NCBI GenBank assembly: GCA_027382625.1
Contig: JAJKFJ010000871.1
Span: forward strand, 1 to 35,192
Direction: 5' to 3'
Source: Tetmemena sp. SeJ-2015
Taxonomy: Eukaryota; Ciliophora; Spirotrichea; Sporadotrichida; Oxytrichidae
Length of the DNA stretch: 35,192 nt
Shown here: piece after piece, positions 1 to 10,802 of the stretch
Layout: the number at the start of each line of letters is the position of its first letter
How positions within the stretch are numbered: position 1 is the first letter of the stretch
Translations under genes and position numbers: made by a program
The notes under the pieces: model-generated
What the model was told of the DNA's origin: nothing
Seen by the model: only the letters and a program-made list of their open reading frames with translations
Databases searched by the model: none

Positions 1-1068
1 TATCTCAAAGCAGAGGCAGCCTTAAATATTTACCTTGCTGCTGTTTAATAGCACAGACATGTAAGACTTAGAAGCAGCATACTAGCTGGGGCTAGCTTCA
101 GCCCACGGATTTGACAGTGACCATTTCATTTTTAGCGGCTGAGTTAAATTTTAACCAACTAATTCAAATTTTACCTTTTCCCTCTCAAATTTAACTACTT
201 AACTCTTAAATCCTCTCGCCCCACTGGTCCAGAGGGGTTCTCTATTGCAATCGTATACTCTAATGAGTTAGTCTGAGTGTTTCCCTAAGTGGGAGAGTCT
301 AGGAGACTTGAGTTGGTTGAGTTATGGGTCAAGCTTCTGAATTTTCCTAGCGTGACATTGTCAAATGGCCCAAGTATGAAAAGTTTCAATGTCCCAGAAA
401 AGTTTCAATGTCCGCTGCTCATTTCTGCGCCCCTCCGAGTCAGGTCGATTTTGTCGAAACACACCCCTGACCCTCTCCCATATGTTCATTCTATCAGAAA
501 AAATCTCTAGAGCACGAATATACTCGAGTTATAGCGGGGGGAGGTGGATGGATGAAGTTATGGCCCGGACAAGGATTTTTTTCTGCAGGAATTGCAAAAG
601 TACAGAAGCTATATATACAGAAAGTCTAGAGAGGGTCTTGAGGACTCTGACTAGAAACTTGGACCAAAAGTTGACTTTTTTCCTCCCCCTCACTTCCTGA
701 GCCCCCCGAATATACCAAAATGCTCAGCAAGCTATAACTAAGCTATTGGTATCATGTAGAACCCATGGATGTCAAGTGGAGGAGTGAGGAGGTGACAACT
801 CGGCCTTCTGGGCTACTTTTAGGGCTTTGGCCAAGCCTGTGACACTGTCAAATGGCAAGCCTGAGGCTCCAAGGTCGACCCCAAAATTTTCATCAGCAAG
901 CTTTCAAATCTATCCAGGGCTGCATCATTTGATTCAGTGAGCTCTATACAGCTTAGTAGCATGCTTTAATATAGTGGGAGGTATAGTGGAGACAGTAGCA
1001 AGCGATCTGAGCCTATAGTAAGGCCTAAAGACTGTTAGACTATAATTAAATTTAAGAAGCTTAATAAA
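1..1068. other. Intergenic region upstream of kinase gene
   Basis: I recognise no gene in this stretch. A 73-codon open frame at 289-510 is closely conserved in copy B (13586-13807), but both whole segments are near-identical, so this is weak evidence of coding. The region holds two GACANTGTC motifs (354-362 and 841-849), each followed by AAA. It also has a tandem direct repeat of GAAAAGTTTCAATGTCC at 378-394 and 397-413 (19-bp period). It ends in the AT-rich leader of the kinase gene. Confidence 0.6.
1041..1053 (+). promoter_or_regulatory. AT-rich promoter-like box before kinase gene
   Basis: TATAATTAAATTT lies 15-28 nt upstream of the ATG at 1069. Similar TAATTATAA-type boxes precede most other genes in the window at comparable distance, which suggests a core promoter element. 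The function is inferred from position only. Confidence 0.45.
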
Positions 1069-3288
1069 ATGGTCAAGCCGCGAAAGTAAGCTGGCCCCTA
1101 CTTCGAAGGACAGCCTGTCTATAGAACCTGCAGTCTCTGCGCTCATTAGCCACCCTTCTACATCAAGGTAGACTACTACAACCATCTTGCAAGAGTCCAC
1201 AAGGCTGAAAAGAGCTAGCACTTGGCTGGAAAGAAGAGGCATGTGTGTGAGACTTGCGGCGAGCGATACAACGACAAGCAGTACCATTCTCGCAAGTGCA
1301 AGCCTGAGCATAGTGAGGAAGCTGCTGTCAATGATCTTGTGCCTATGTCCAAACATTCAAAGAGAATATCTAAGGACGAGTAGCTGTGTGTGGAGACAGT
1401 AGCACTGATAAATGTGCAGGCTCAGGCTAAAGTTCAAGCTCAGGCTCAGAATGAGAAGTAGTTGGTTAATGTGGGCGAGCTTCACAGTGAGAGTGACAAT
1501 GACAAGCAAGTGGTGATTGCCTCTGTGAAGACATGCGGTATCAAGCAGCTAGTGCACTTGAGCAACAGTAGCAGTGACAGTGATATCAAGCAGCAGAGCT
1601 CAGGCTTACGAGAGGAAAGCAAATCTCAGCAGGCCTCACGCAATACTTCGTTCCAGAGTCAAATCTCAGAGCAAGCTTACTTTACCGCCTAGCGCTACTC
1701 CAAGCCAGCTTCAGTGCTTCTAGTTAATCAATAGCTTGCAAGAGAGAATCAAACGCAGACAGAGCTACCTGACAGTGTCATGGAGGATATGTAGCTAGAG
1801 TTTGCCAATGTCCACAGTGCCAGCGTACTTCCTACTTAGAGAAAGCTGTTTGTCAATGTCACAGGCTAGCTGGAGGTAAAGCAAGCACTCTTCCAGCAGA
1901 AGCAGCAGCTGGTTCAAGATCAAGGCGTAGCAGAGGAACTCTAGCAGTGTGGTATGGTCTCTACTCTGGAGATAGTTGAGCACGCTCAGTAGAAGCAGTC
2001 GAAGCTAAATGACAAGCATGTGCAGAAACTACTGAGGGAGATGGTCAGAGAGTACGAGTGGCAAGAGAGATAGAGCAAAGACTTGGCAAAGTGTCTAGCT
2101 CCTAGTGAAGTTGAGCAGGAACTCAAGTCTACTGCATTCGAACCTTCAGTTGACGCTGTCCTCGACTTCCTCAAGCAGCAAGCTAGAGAACTTAAGATAG
2201 AGCTGGAGCTGGAAGCACTGAGTCAAGAGCAGGCAGATGAACTCTGTGACAAGAGCAAGCAGCTCATGAAAATCAAGAAGCGCACCAAGGAACTACTGAG
2301 CTAGACTACTAAGAGCTTAGCTAAGGTACAGACTCTGCAGCAGCAGACAACCATATTGAGCAACAAGGCAAAGAGGATGGATGCAGCTCTTGAACTCCTG
2401 CTAGAGGCTGAACTTAAGCAGCACGGCTTCAACAAGGCGCAGATAGTCTCAAGTGGAGGATTTGGCATTGTCTTCAAAGCTTCCATCTCGGCGGTCAAGC
2501 TGTGTGGGCGCTCTCCTGATGTTGCTATCAAGATTCCAACCAGAGAAGGAGTTTCCCAGCTAGAGAAGGAGATAGACACTCTCGGCAAGCTCATGCCACT
2601 GAGTGACAAGTACTGCGGCTTCTATATCACTAGAATGATCGAAGTGAAGAGGATGAGCAGCAGAACGCCTATGCTAGTGATGGAGTACTACCCGAAAGAT
2701 CTAGAGAGTCTCTTCAGCGGCGAGCCACTCAATGAAAGACAGATCAAGTACATATCATTCTTCATCCTTAGAGCTGTGTAGCTAGCGCACTAGATTGACG
2801 TGTGCCACTACGACATCAAGCCGCAGAACATTCTCTTGAACAGCAGGTACCTTCCCTTCTTAGGAGACTGGGGATAATCTGGCTACACTACAGTTCTAGG
2901 AGGTACGCGCTACTATGAAGCTCCTGAGATCTATGCTCCTCCATCTCTGGGCGCTCGCCTCTATAAGAAGATTGACTGCTGGCAACTGGGCATCACTCTC
3001 TACAGACTAGCTAGCTAAGGCAAATTCCCTCTGGACCCTGAGATTCTCTCGCAGAAGATCAAAGCAAATGAGAAGGTGGACTTCAGCAACTGCGAGAGTC
3101 TAAGAGAGCAGAAGGGCATCATGAATGTTGTGAGCAGGCTACTTGTCACTGACCCTGCCAAGAGAGCAAGCATCTCGGAGGCTTTGAACAATCCCTACTT
3201 CGCTGGAATCTCCAGCACTATCAATAAGTTCATCGACATCAAATCTATGAAGAGCTCACCTCTTACTAAGCAGAAGCAATCCTGCTGA
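1069..3288 (+). CDS. Zinc-finger / coiled-coil / Ser-Thr protein kinase fusion, copy A
   Basis: Read with TAA/TAG as Gln, this is one uninterrupted 739-residue frame ending in TGA. The N-terminus has two metal-binding fingers: C21, C24, H39, H44 (C2H2-like) and C60, C63, H73, C77 (C2HC). Residues about 80-260 are polar and Ser/Gln-rich. Residues about 265-440 are charged, Gln-rich and probably coiled coil. The kinase domain follows: glycine loop SSGGFGIVF at 461-469, VAIK with K488, helix-C acidic residues E499/E501, catalytic loop HYDIKPQN from H580, DWG at 600-602, APE at 618-620, and the D636/W638/G641 helix-F motif. The usual HRD is HYD and DFG is DWG, but the Lys, catalytic Asp, Asn587 and metal Asp600 are all present, so it is likely active. 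The start is the ATG just after an AT-rich leader. Substrate and pathway cannot be read from the sequence. The kinase call is sure; the finger call is good. A second copy lies at 14336-16533. Confidence 0.88.
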
Positions 3289-5893
3289 GAGAATCTCTGC
3301 TTGAAAGTAGTTTGCTATAAGTGTTAAGTCATACCAGTACTCTAAGTTAACTTCCCTAACTATTCTCTAACATCAGTGTCAATGTCATATGCTTCACTTC
3401 AATCTTTACTCTGTCATCTCTCTCTTCTCATCTCTCTGCTCTGATTCTTATCTCCTCACTCCTATTTCTAGCAGCAGAGATAGATTTGTGATGGTCACAG
3501 TCAAATCACAGAGGCAGAGTGCTGATAGTGGGAGGCACAACCCCGCACCCCTGAGGAACTCAGGAGCAAGGAGCTGTGGAGATCAAACTGGGCAACTCGT
3601 CTGTCGAGAACGAATAGCAGCTCTATTATGAACTACCCTGCTTATACCAGAAGCAAAGCCCAGCTGATCTCAGACGAACGAACCTCTGCCAGCAAGAGGA
3701 GACATAGACTTATAACTCAAACCTTGGAACTAAGAACTGCTGACTTACTACAACAGCTCGTCTGCTGACTTACCAACAGCAGTTGACAGTTTGCTGTAAG
3801 AGCTCTGTCTGGACTCGTAGTGTTAAGCACTGGGCCCTTCTCACTCAAACTAGTATGTGTATGTCTCTTAGAGTAGCGAGCAGTTCTTGACACTGTCCAA
3901 CTCACTCTAACTCTCTCCTGCTCTTGACTCTGTCCAACACTCAGCCTCCGCCTCAGAGTAGTAGTAGCGAGACGGGGCTCCTCTCACAAATAAGTAGTGG
4001 GGCACTATAATAGTAGTGTGAGCTCTCACTCATTTGACAGTGTCTCAATTTCAAATACTCCTTACTGAAAATAAATGTGCTAGCGACTTTGTCAAGTGCA
4101 GAGGCTGCCTCTCTCTCCTGCCTCCATAAATAAATGAAAGTAGTTGCTTTTACATTTCAGATGGAAGTAAATTTCTACATCTGGAACTCAGCCTCTGCCA
4201 TTCTAATAAATAATTATAAGGCGTGCCCAGCATTTTCGAGCGCGGAACCTGAATATTCAGGAAAGTTGCGTGTGGAGTATAAGAGCGCGCTTATAATATT
4301 AAGAATTTAAGACTACCAGCTGCCATTACTCCGGGGCATAGTGCGTCCCACTGCTAGTCCTCCATGAGCGTGTCCCACTCCGAGGCTAGCACCCCATACA
4401 TTCGTTGGTCATGAGCGTGTCCCACTCGCCAGTTCTCCATAGTGTGTCCCACTCGAGGCTGGCAGCCAGGTTTGTACTGAGTTGGTAGCAGGTGGTCTTC
4501 TAGATAAGTTAGTTTGCACTTACCTGAAATAGAATGCCCCAAATGTAACTCTACATTTAAAGTAACCTTTTCAAGAGCGCATTGTAAATTAAATGTGAAA
4601 AATTAGTCAAGAAAAGTCAAAGTAATTAATTTAACTCTCAGAGGTAAGTATAAGACCAGCCAGCGGTCTGCCAATTTTCTTCTTTCATTTCTTTTCACTT
4701 GATCTTTTCTTAGGTACCCTCGATGTACAACGCAAATAAGTAGAGGAAATGTAAAAATTCAAAAGAGCAAGAGCAAGTGCGAGCCAGACCGTGACGATGT
4801 CAGCAGAGTAAACTTTTCAATTTCCAATTTAAATTTATAAGCTGGCCAGCAAATATATTTCTTCCTTTCTGTACTTCTGTTATGTAGGTTGCTGACATCG
4901 AGATCACCACTGGACTCCGCCAAGCCACTCTAAGCCTGTCCGGAAATATCTCCTGATACACAGAAGCCAATGACAATGCCAAACTCTAGAAATTTGACAC
5001 TGACCAAAGACAACTGCACCATCAAGCCCTCGAGGGGCACAGTCAAATGTTTGAATCAACTGAATGAAGACACAAGCAATGAGTGTTGCCCCATGGAAGA
5101 AAAGTGGAGGAATGAGTCAACGTAATCTAAAATGAAAGACTCCCAGTGAGAATACTGCTTGAAATTAGCAAAGAAAGCGAATGAAATTTTAAAAGCTGGT
5201 CCGAGAAATGAGCCACAATAATTAAAAGAGTAGCTCAATTAAAGCAAGAGATGTGAAGCTTTACACAGAAGGAAAATAATTGAAAATAGTTAAATCTGCG
5301 GAGAGAGAGGATTTAGTCTGAGAGTTGAAAGATTAGTGCAAGCGCTTGACAATTTGTAAGATCGAAAGAAGAAGTCAGCTCATAAATTTACACTGACACC
5401 CACCCAACCACCCACGTGTACAGTGTTTCCTTTACTGAGATAGAATCTATGACTGAGTAGTGATTAATGCTTGGGCCCAAGGGCTGAGATAAGTAGCTGA
5501 GCAAGAGAATGACAAGTACTGCTGAGTTTGCTAGAGTACAAGAGTTAGAGAGAAGTATACTTACAGTTGAGATAGTTGCCACTGATTTGACTTTGTCGCT
5601 GATATTACAAGTCTCTCCTCGCTATGAAAGTATAAGCGTAGATGTAATCTTACCTGTGTGAGTAGTGAAGAATGCTTGGACAGTAGCAAATGAGTTGCGT
5701 GTGAGTGAATAGTTAAGCGCTAGTAAATTTAGAATGAGTTAAGTTAGAAGTAACGAGTGCAAGTTAGTTAAAGACAAGTGAAGATGGAAAGAGAGGTTGG
5801 TATCAATCAAAGATTAAGGAAGTTTCGATAACATAGAGTTGCTTGAGAATTTTAGATCAAATATAGGAAAAGAAAAGCTGCAGAGAGCAGAGC
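3289..5893. other. Gene-poor region between convergent genes, copy A
   Basis: No gene can be called with confidence in these 2.6 kb. Points noted: motif variants cluster at 3889, 3926 (GACTCTGTC), 4036 and 4088 (GACTTTGTC). An AT box TAATAAATAATTATAAGG sits at about 4205-4221. An exon/intron-like run occurs at 4644-4950, with GTAAG at 4644, CTTAG near 4712, a 95-nt open piece, GTAAAC at about 4808 and TGTAG near 4887. A conserved block at 5400-5660 carries a C-rich run and CAGTGTTTCCTTT. The same layout is kept in copy B at 16534-19294, where lengths differ. A small intron-bearing gene or a non-coding RNA could be hidden here, but I cannot demonstrate either. Confidence 0.5.
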
Positions 5894-6841
5894 TCACATC
5901 TAGTCAGGTTTGCTCTTCGGCTCTTCTGCTTAGAGTCTGCGTCGTCTGTAATACTCGCCCTTGACCAGATCAAGTTGCTTCTTGATGTCAAGTTGAGTGC
6001 AGTGGCAGTTCAAAGCCTGGTCGTGGAAGTGAATCTTGTCAGTGTTCTCCTTCTTGATGCAGCGCTTCAAGAGTCTTGCAATGAAGTCGACAGCTCTGTC
6101 CTGGTCCAGGAGTCTGAACATTTCCCGGTACTGTGTGCAGAGGATGAAGTCTGCAGACCTGATAGTGAAGAAGGGCCTTTGACATTGTCTCTGGGTGAAC
6201 GCTATCTTTCCCGCCACGAACTCCTTCGCCGTAGGGATTTATCGTCACATGCTGCTTGTCGTCAAGCTGGATCCCGATATCAGAGCAAGGCGGCATGTAG
6301 AATCCTTCCACGTACTTGACTTTGATAGGACGCGACTAGACAAACCAGTCAACAGGTTCCTTCTTGAGTTCCTCGCTCTTTCTAAGAGAGGGCTTGCTGA
6401 TCATGCTGAATGCTTGCAGCGCATTCATGAAGAAGAAGTCATCTGCCTTGACTTCCCGACAGAATACTCCTCCTCATAGCCGTGGCGCAAGCAGTAGAGA
6501 ATATCCTTGAGCATGTCAGTGTCACTGGGCTTGATCGAGCTCTCCGAGCTCCTGGCGTACTCTTGCAGAGAGAGATAGAGGAGAGTGTTGTTGAAGTCGG
6601 ACTGGTTGATGACAAAGTCTGGAGCGTACTCTTCCAGGGATAGCACTTCGGTATGGCGAGTGCGCGATAATCTCCACGAAGCTCAACTTGAAATACTTTG
6701 CTGCGACTTGGATTGAGAGTAGGCAACGCATTCAGAGTACTCTCGCTCACAGAGAATGTTGAAGGTGAAAGTGATGGGAGGCTCGAGTGCATTCATGTTC
6801 TCTTTGCTGCAGGCAAATTCCTTGTACTGGTTGGGGTCCAT
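5894..6841 (-). pseudogene. Unrecognised protein gene, copy A, frameshifted
   Basis: I do not recognise this family. The start is the ATG at 6841 (MDPNQYKEFA), homologous to the start of copy B at 20244. The end is TGA at 5896-5894. Both copies share recognisable stretches: TFTFNILCEREY, SFVEII, NTLLYLSLQEY, KYVEGFYMPP, FTQRQCQ and LCTQYR. In this copy the frame shifts at least four times (near 6690, 6640, 6450 and 6210), so the full product of about 315 residues is not encoded continuously. Copy B is intact over most of the same shifts, so these may be base-calling errors rather than decay. No membrane segments or known catalytic motif are visible. The gene converges on the kinase gene, with 2.6 kb between their ends. 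Confidence 0.6.
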
Positions 6842-6884
6842 CTCGTTCGTTTACACTGTCGCGGTCTGGTTTCTACTCAGTCTA

Positions 6885-6899
6885 GTAATTAATTATAAA
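6885..6899 (-). promoter_or_regulatory. AT-rich promoter-like box
   Basis: TAATTAATTATAAA lies about 44-58 nt upstream of the ATG of the minus-strand gene at 6841. The equivalent box in copy B is at about 20286-20300. Its position is conserved between the copies; the function is inferred. Confidence 0.45.
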
Positions 6900-6974
6900 G
6901 GGTAGCTTCGGAATTAATAAGTAGGGCAGAGATAGTAAGCGTAATCTGTGAGAGATACTCGCCCAAAGATTTCC

Positions 6975-7259
6975 GCTCGAAGCAGTCGCTAATGACCTTT
7001 CTTCTGGACAGGAGAAACGCTAACATTCAAAGTAACTGCCATTTTGCCACTATGTGAGAGAGAGATGGTTTCTGTGTAAGCGAACGAGGACTCGTGCAGT
7101 AAAGAGTTTCTCAAGGTAATACAGTGCCTGCAGCTGAAAGGACAAGGTCAATCAATGTTAATAACATCTACACGTGTGGAGAGAGTGGGACCTATAAGCT
7201 TATTTATTTAAAGTAGATGAAGTTAGTTTTGAGGAGGATTGACAGAGTAAACTAATTCA
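6975..7259. other. Intergenic sequence at the edge of the duplication
   Basis: This is single-copy sequence just past the end of the duplicated segment. I see no gene, and no motif other than scattered AT-rich tracts. Confidence 0.4.
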
Positions 7260-8046
7260 GATTGAATCGTACAATGAATGATGGTCAAGATCATATGATC
7301 AGCAGTTGCAAATGCCTGTAATACTAAACATGGAGATAACATCTGAGTGTTAGAATTTGACAACTGTGAACATGCAAGTCTGGATTTGAAGATATGTCCT
7401 CATTAGGACTCTTCAATCAGCAACCAGCACCTATAGACTGTATATACATTGCCAACTTGCTTCTGTTCTCACACTACTTGTACGATTGAACAAAAGTATC
7501 TCTTTCCAATGTAGATTATCGGTGATCTACACTTGAGGTGAGTCTTCTCACCGACTATGTTTGCCACGTCCTTAATGGTTGTGAAGAAGGATAAGAGTGT
7601 ATCTAAGAATATAGGAAACTAGAAAGGAAGTTGTGGTTTATTTGTTTTCTCACAGAGACACTTCAAAAGATTATTTTACAGATTCTAATAAGAGTAGGGT
7701 ACAGAGAAAGCGTCAAGGTAATTTATTCGTTCGCATGAAGAATCAGATCTAGTTATCTCAAGTGTATGATCTAGCTATATGTAGTTTCCTCGCCAACAAG
7801 TATCTAAAGAGTTCCTTTGAAGACTCTCGCAATAAGAGTTCTAAAAGAAAAGAGCAAGTCATTCAACAAATGTCCTATGGCATTCTCGATAAAAGCATTA
7901 TGCTTAACTGTACCTACGAGGAAACACACTCACAACACTTGATCAGAGAATATCTTTCGATCAAGTATTAATATTGTTGTGGTGGAGTGTCGAAGAAGTG
8001 GAATTGCACACGCACATATCTCTCACGCACGCGTCTCCAGAGGTGA
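7260..8046 (+). pseudogene. Degenerate coding-like sequence, + arm of an inverted pair
   Basis: The + strand here aligns, with many gaps, to the reverse complement of about 8060-8780. The best shared stretch is the AAGGA.AGAGTGT.TCTAA segment followed by GGAAACTAGAAAGGAAG and TTCTCACAGAG. Several frames are locally open. One starts at ATG 7556 (MFATSLMVVKKDK); another runs to TGA 8044-8046 and contains LSIKY. The frame that matches the better minus-strand copy is interrupted by TGA. I read it as a decayed paralogue, but a short real gene of about 100 residues ending at 8046 is possible. Confidence 0.35.
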
Positions 8047-8059
8047 GATAGTAGTGTCT

Positions 8060-8780
8060 ATCTCCTACAAACTCCAAGCCCAACAACATACTGGAGGATA
8101 CTCATACTTGTGAGAGAAGATTCGTCTAGCATTAAAAGTTTGATATGAGCATGTGAGTTTCCGTATGTGAGCAGTAGATGATGTAATAACTATATAGGAT
8201 GTGAATATTGCTCTTTCTTGAGATCTTTTAAGCGGAGCATGTCCTTTCAAAGGTTATACTTTGATTTGTGTGGGAACTACAGTAGAGTCATATCATTTGA
8301 GATGTTGAGCATCTTGTGATCTGCTGGAACGAAATACTTGGAGCTGTTCTCTTGATTGCCTAGTCTTGTTAGAATCGTGTGCTCTTGCATAGCTTTGAGT
8401 CCTCCTCTGTGAGAATAGAGCTTGATCACGTACTTCCTTTCTAGTTTCCTTTCATTAGAGACACTCCTGTCCTTCTTCTCAACATTATAGGAGCTGCAAC
8501 AAGCGGAAAAGACTGAATCAGATGAGATTCACATTGTTTCTCAGCTTGGAGAGAGTTCTATTTTAGCAAGATGCGGAGCATGTTCTTGTGGACAGAGTCA
8601 GTTTAGCAATGTTTAGTTACTTCCTGGTCTGGTGGCTGAATTGGAATCTGCTATTGCATTACTCAAATCCAATCTGCATGTCAGTTGTCTCAAGATACTA
8701 TCTAGTTCTCATGACGAGTTCTCACGCATTTTACAGTTCTGATCCAATCATTTTGATCTTTGACCCATGATCAATGTAAG
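8060..8780 (-). pseudogene. Kinase N-lobe-like remnant, - arm of an inverted pair
   Basis: On the minus strand about 8485-8270 reads as RKYVIKLYSHRGG, then AMQEHTILTRLGN, SSKYFVPADHK and FPHKSKYNL. This resembles a kinase N-lobe: a VIK lysine strand, a helix-C EH...L, and a hinge-like stretch. It then meets TGA and continues KDMLRLKDLKKEQ. No glycine loop, catalytic loop or DFG motif is visible, so this is at most a remnant and the kinase label is tentative. A competing + strand open frame at about 8431-8742 (containing EIHIVSQLGESS and RCGACSCGQ, ending in TGA) overlaps it and also looks protein-like. The two cannot be separated by eye. Confidence 0.35.
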
Positions 8781-9055
8781 AAAGAGGTTCGAGAGGTGAT
8801 GTAGTTACTGCTACTCCTCAATTCTCCAACTTTCGATGCTCTTAAAGCTCTGGCGCTCATGTAATCGTAATATGTTGTAATGATTAAAGATGAATTACCT
8901 TGTTAGTTCTCTTGCAGGCTACTGTATCTATTCTTGCAGAAAGCTTTTTACTGACGAGCCTCGTCGCTTAGCACAGAACCATCCTTCTATGATGAGTAAG
9001 ATGTTTAGCGTTTGTCTTGACCAAGTTCCAGGATAGGCTACTTGCAGCTGAATAA

Positions 9056-9769
9056 TCAAGAGGCATAGATGTGAGTAATGGGCTGGCTTCCATATGGCAC
9101 ACAGCCATTCAGAGATTCAATGCATTTATCGAAAACTAGACAGCGCTCTAGAATACTCAGCACCTCCTTGTTCTTCCAGTAGCGAGATTTGAATTCTTGC
9201 AGTAGCTTCAAGTTTGCAGACGATCTGTAGGCCACAGCTTCTATACCCACCACCATTGACATTGTCAAGTAGGAAATCTGAGGCAGAGTAGCTCCAAATC
9301 CACTGCCAAGGTCAACCCACACATCAGAGTCGTTTCTCTCTGTGCAGTTCAGCATGACATTGACAAGCTTGTTCAAACTTCCAAACGAGATCTCTCCATA
9401 GCCGCGCTGCACGTTGAAGATCTCAGTGGAGCTTGACCTTTGTGCTCTTGGTGCTCCAAGACTGGTGTTGCTTCTTGTAGCTCTCTGCTGCTGCTTGCCA
9501 GCGATTGGAAATTGATCATCCTCTACTGCCCAAGAACATTCATTCCTCTTCGTGACCTCCTTGCTCATCCTCTTCACAGCATTCGCTGGACTCTCAAAGT
9601 CATAGTCAACTAGATCAAGTCTCTGTTTGCTCTTGTCCTCAATCTTTCTCTCTTCTCTTCTATTGCTGCGCTGTGAAACTGAGCGAGACCTCGAACGAGA
9701 AATCTTTGCTGCTGACTATACTAGCTCTCTCGTTTACTCATAAGAGCTAGGCGAAATATTGCTAGCCAT
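9056..9769 (-). CDS. DOT1-like histone methyltransferase candidate
   Basis: The frame starts at ATG 9769 (MASNISPSSYEQ) and reads 237 residues to TGA. After a basic, Ser/Arg-rich N-terminus it has RGYGEISF at about 122-129, then VWVDLGSGFG with D153 and G155-G159, then VVGIEAV around 174-180. YGE followed by a DLGSGxG SAM-binding loop and an acidic residue at the end of the next strand is the order seen in DOT1-type H3K79 methyltransferases. The frame ends just after PITHIYAS, where DOT1 proteins have their catalytic-core strand. One base-shift later it continues as YSAASSLSWNLVKTN and RLVSKKLS, reaching TGA at about 8857. A one-base error near 9060 probably truncates it, and the true gene is likely 8857-9769. 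It would act on nucleosomes; the substrate is inferred from family only. Confidence 0.65.
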
Positions 9770-9839
9770 CTCTCGTTACAAGACTGATTAGCTCTTTGCA
9801 GTCTGCTTGCTGCTGACTTACTCTGTTCTCTTCTAAATA

Positions 9840-10802
9840 TCAGCCATCTACTTCTCTTCTCTATTCTCTCTTGTTTATATCAAACCCTGGAGGACAGGAG
9901 AGGACTAATATTCCAGCATCCTTCCATTTCCACCATCTTGCTACTTTTCTACTTAAGGACCGAGAGGTGTTATATACTTAAGGACATAACTTGGAAGATT
10001 GAGGATGCTCTGCTATAGGCTGAGGGGTCAAGTCACTGTCAACTGTCTGAACTTATCTTTGAGCAGAGCCAGATACTGTGCCAGAGGTCATAGTGAAATC
10101 CCCTATCGACTGCTCGACTTGAACATCATCATCATCATCGCCTTTCATTTCTCCTTCGCGCAGTTCATCTTCCTCAGAGTTGGAATCTAATCTAGAAAGC
10201 AGAGTCTTTTTAATAGACAGTGCTAGATTCTTGGCAGGAGCTTTGCTTGTCTTAGGAGTGATCCTATTGTCAACAACCTGCTTAGTCTTTTGAGGAGGAG
10301 CTTTCTCATTTTAGATGCTTGACCTTGTCCCAAGAGTCTTCTGAATGGTGAAGCTTGACTTTACCGCTTTTTTAGGCGCCATCACATTTGCGCCTGTCCC
10401 GATAGGCTTAGTAGCAGCCGCCACTCCTATCTTATTCTTGCTGATGCGAGAGACAGTAGAGTTCGACTGAGAGTCATGGCTGAAGTCGCTGATAGTTGCA
10501 TTGTTTGCCTGCTGCTTAGAAATCGAGGCAGCAAGAGAAGTTTGAGCTGCATCAGGCTTAACATAGTTCGGATGTTCTCCGCATCTGTCCTTCTTATTGT
10601 GGCGGCTCAGGCTTGACTTGTTCTTGTAGTACTTGTGGCAGTTGGTGCACTGAATTCCAGAAGCTGCTAGCTGCCGTTGCTTCTCCCTCTGGTCATTCAA
10701 GAATTCTGTCTCGTGGTGATTGTGGTAGTGGGTTTGGAGAGCTTGCCTGGTTGAGCCTGAGTAGCGGAAGCAGTTGTACTTGCAGGTTGAGTAGTCATTC
10801 AT
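9840..10802 (-). CDS. Double zinc-finger protein (C2H2 + C2HC)
   Basis: Starts at ATG 10802, about 24 nt downstream of an AT-rich leader. The first 74 residues carry two fingers: C7, C11, H25, H29, then C52, C55, H68, C74. This is the same order and a similar spacing as in the zinc-finger kinase at 1069. The rest is low complexity: Ser/Gln/Asn-rich, then basic blocks such as APKKAVKSS and KAPAKN, and an acidic run with five Asp. That composition suggests a nuclear, DNA- or chromatin-associated protein without an enzyme domain. The glutamine code is needed to pass TAG and TAA. The C-terminus is uncertain: the frame stays open to TGA at 9842-9840, but its last 45 or so residues look like translated intergenic DNA, so the true end may lie near 10000. 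It precedes the DOT1-like gene on the same strand. Confidence 0.7.

Larger units (their letters stand above)
1..6974. repeat. Direct segmental duplication, copy A
   Basis: This segment matches 13298-20378 in the same orientation, with an offset of 13,297 bp at the left end. It carries the kinase gene and the convergent unrecognised gene. Similarity stops just after the shared AAAGATTTCC at 6974 (20378 in copy B). The left edge may lie outside the window, because position 1 already aligns to 13298. Some stretches are near-identical (1-550, 2880-4060, 5400-5660), while others have diverged or are indel-rich in copy B. Copy A usually keeps the better reading frame for the kinase; copy B is better for the minus-strand gene. 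Confidence 0.93.

Noticed and set aside
6181..6189. Motif copies in coding sequence (QRQCQ in both copies) as regulatory sites
   Set aside because: They encode residues conserved between paralogues, so coding alone may explain these instances.
9840..9990. C-terminal 45 residues of the double-finger protein as a real domain
   Set aside because: Composition looks like translated intergenic DNA; kept only because the next TGA is there.
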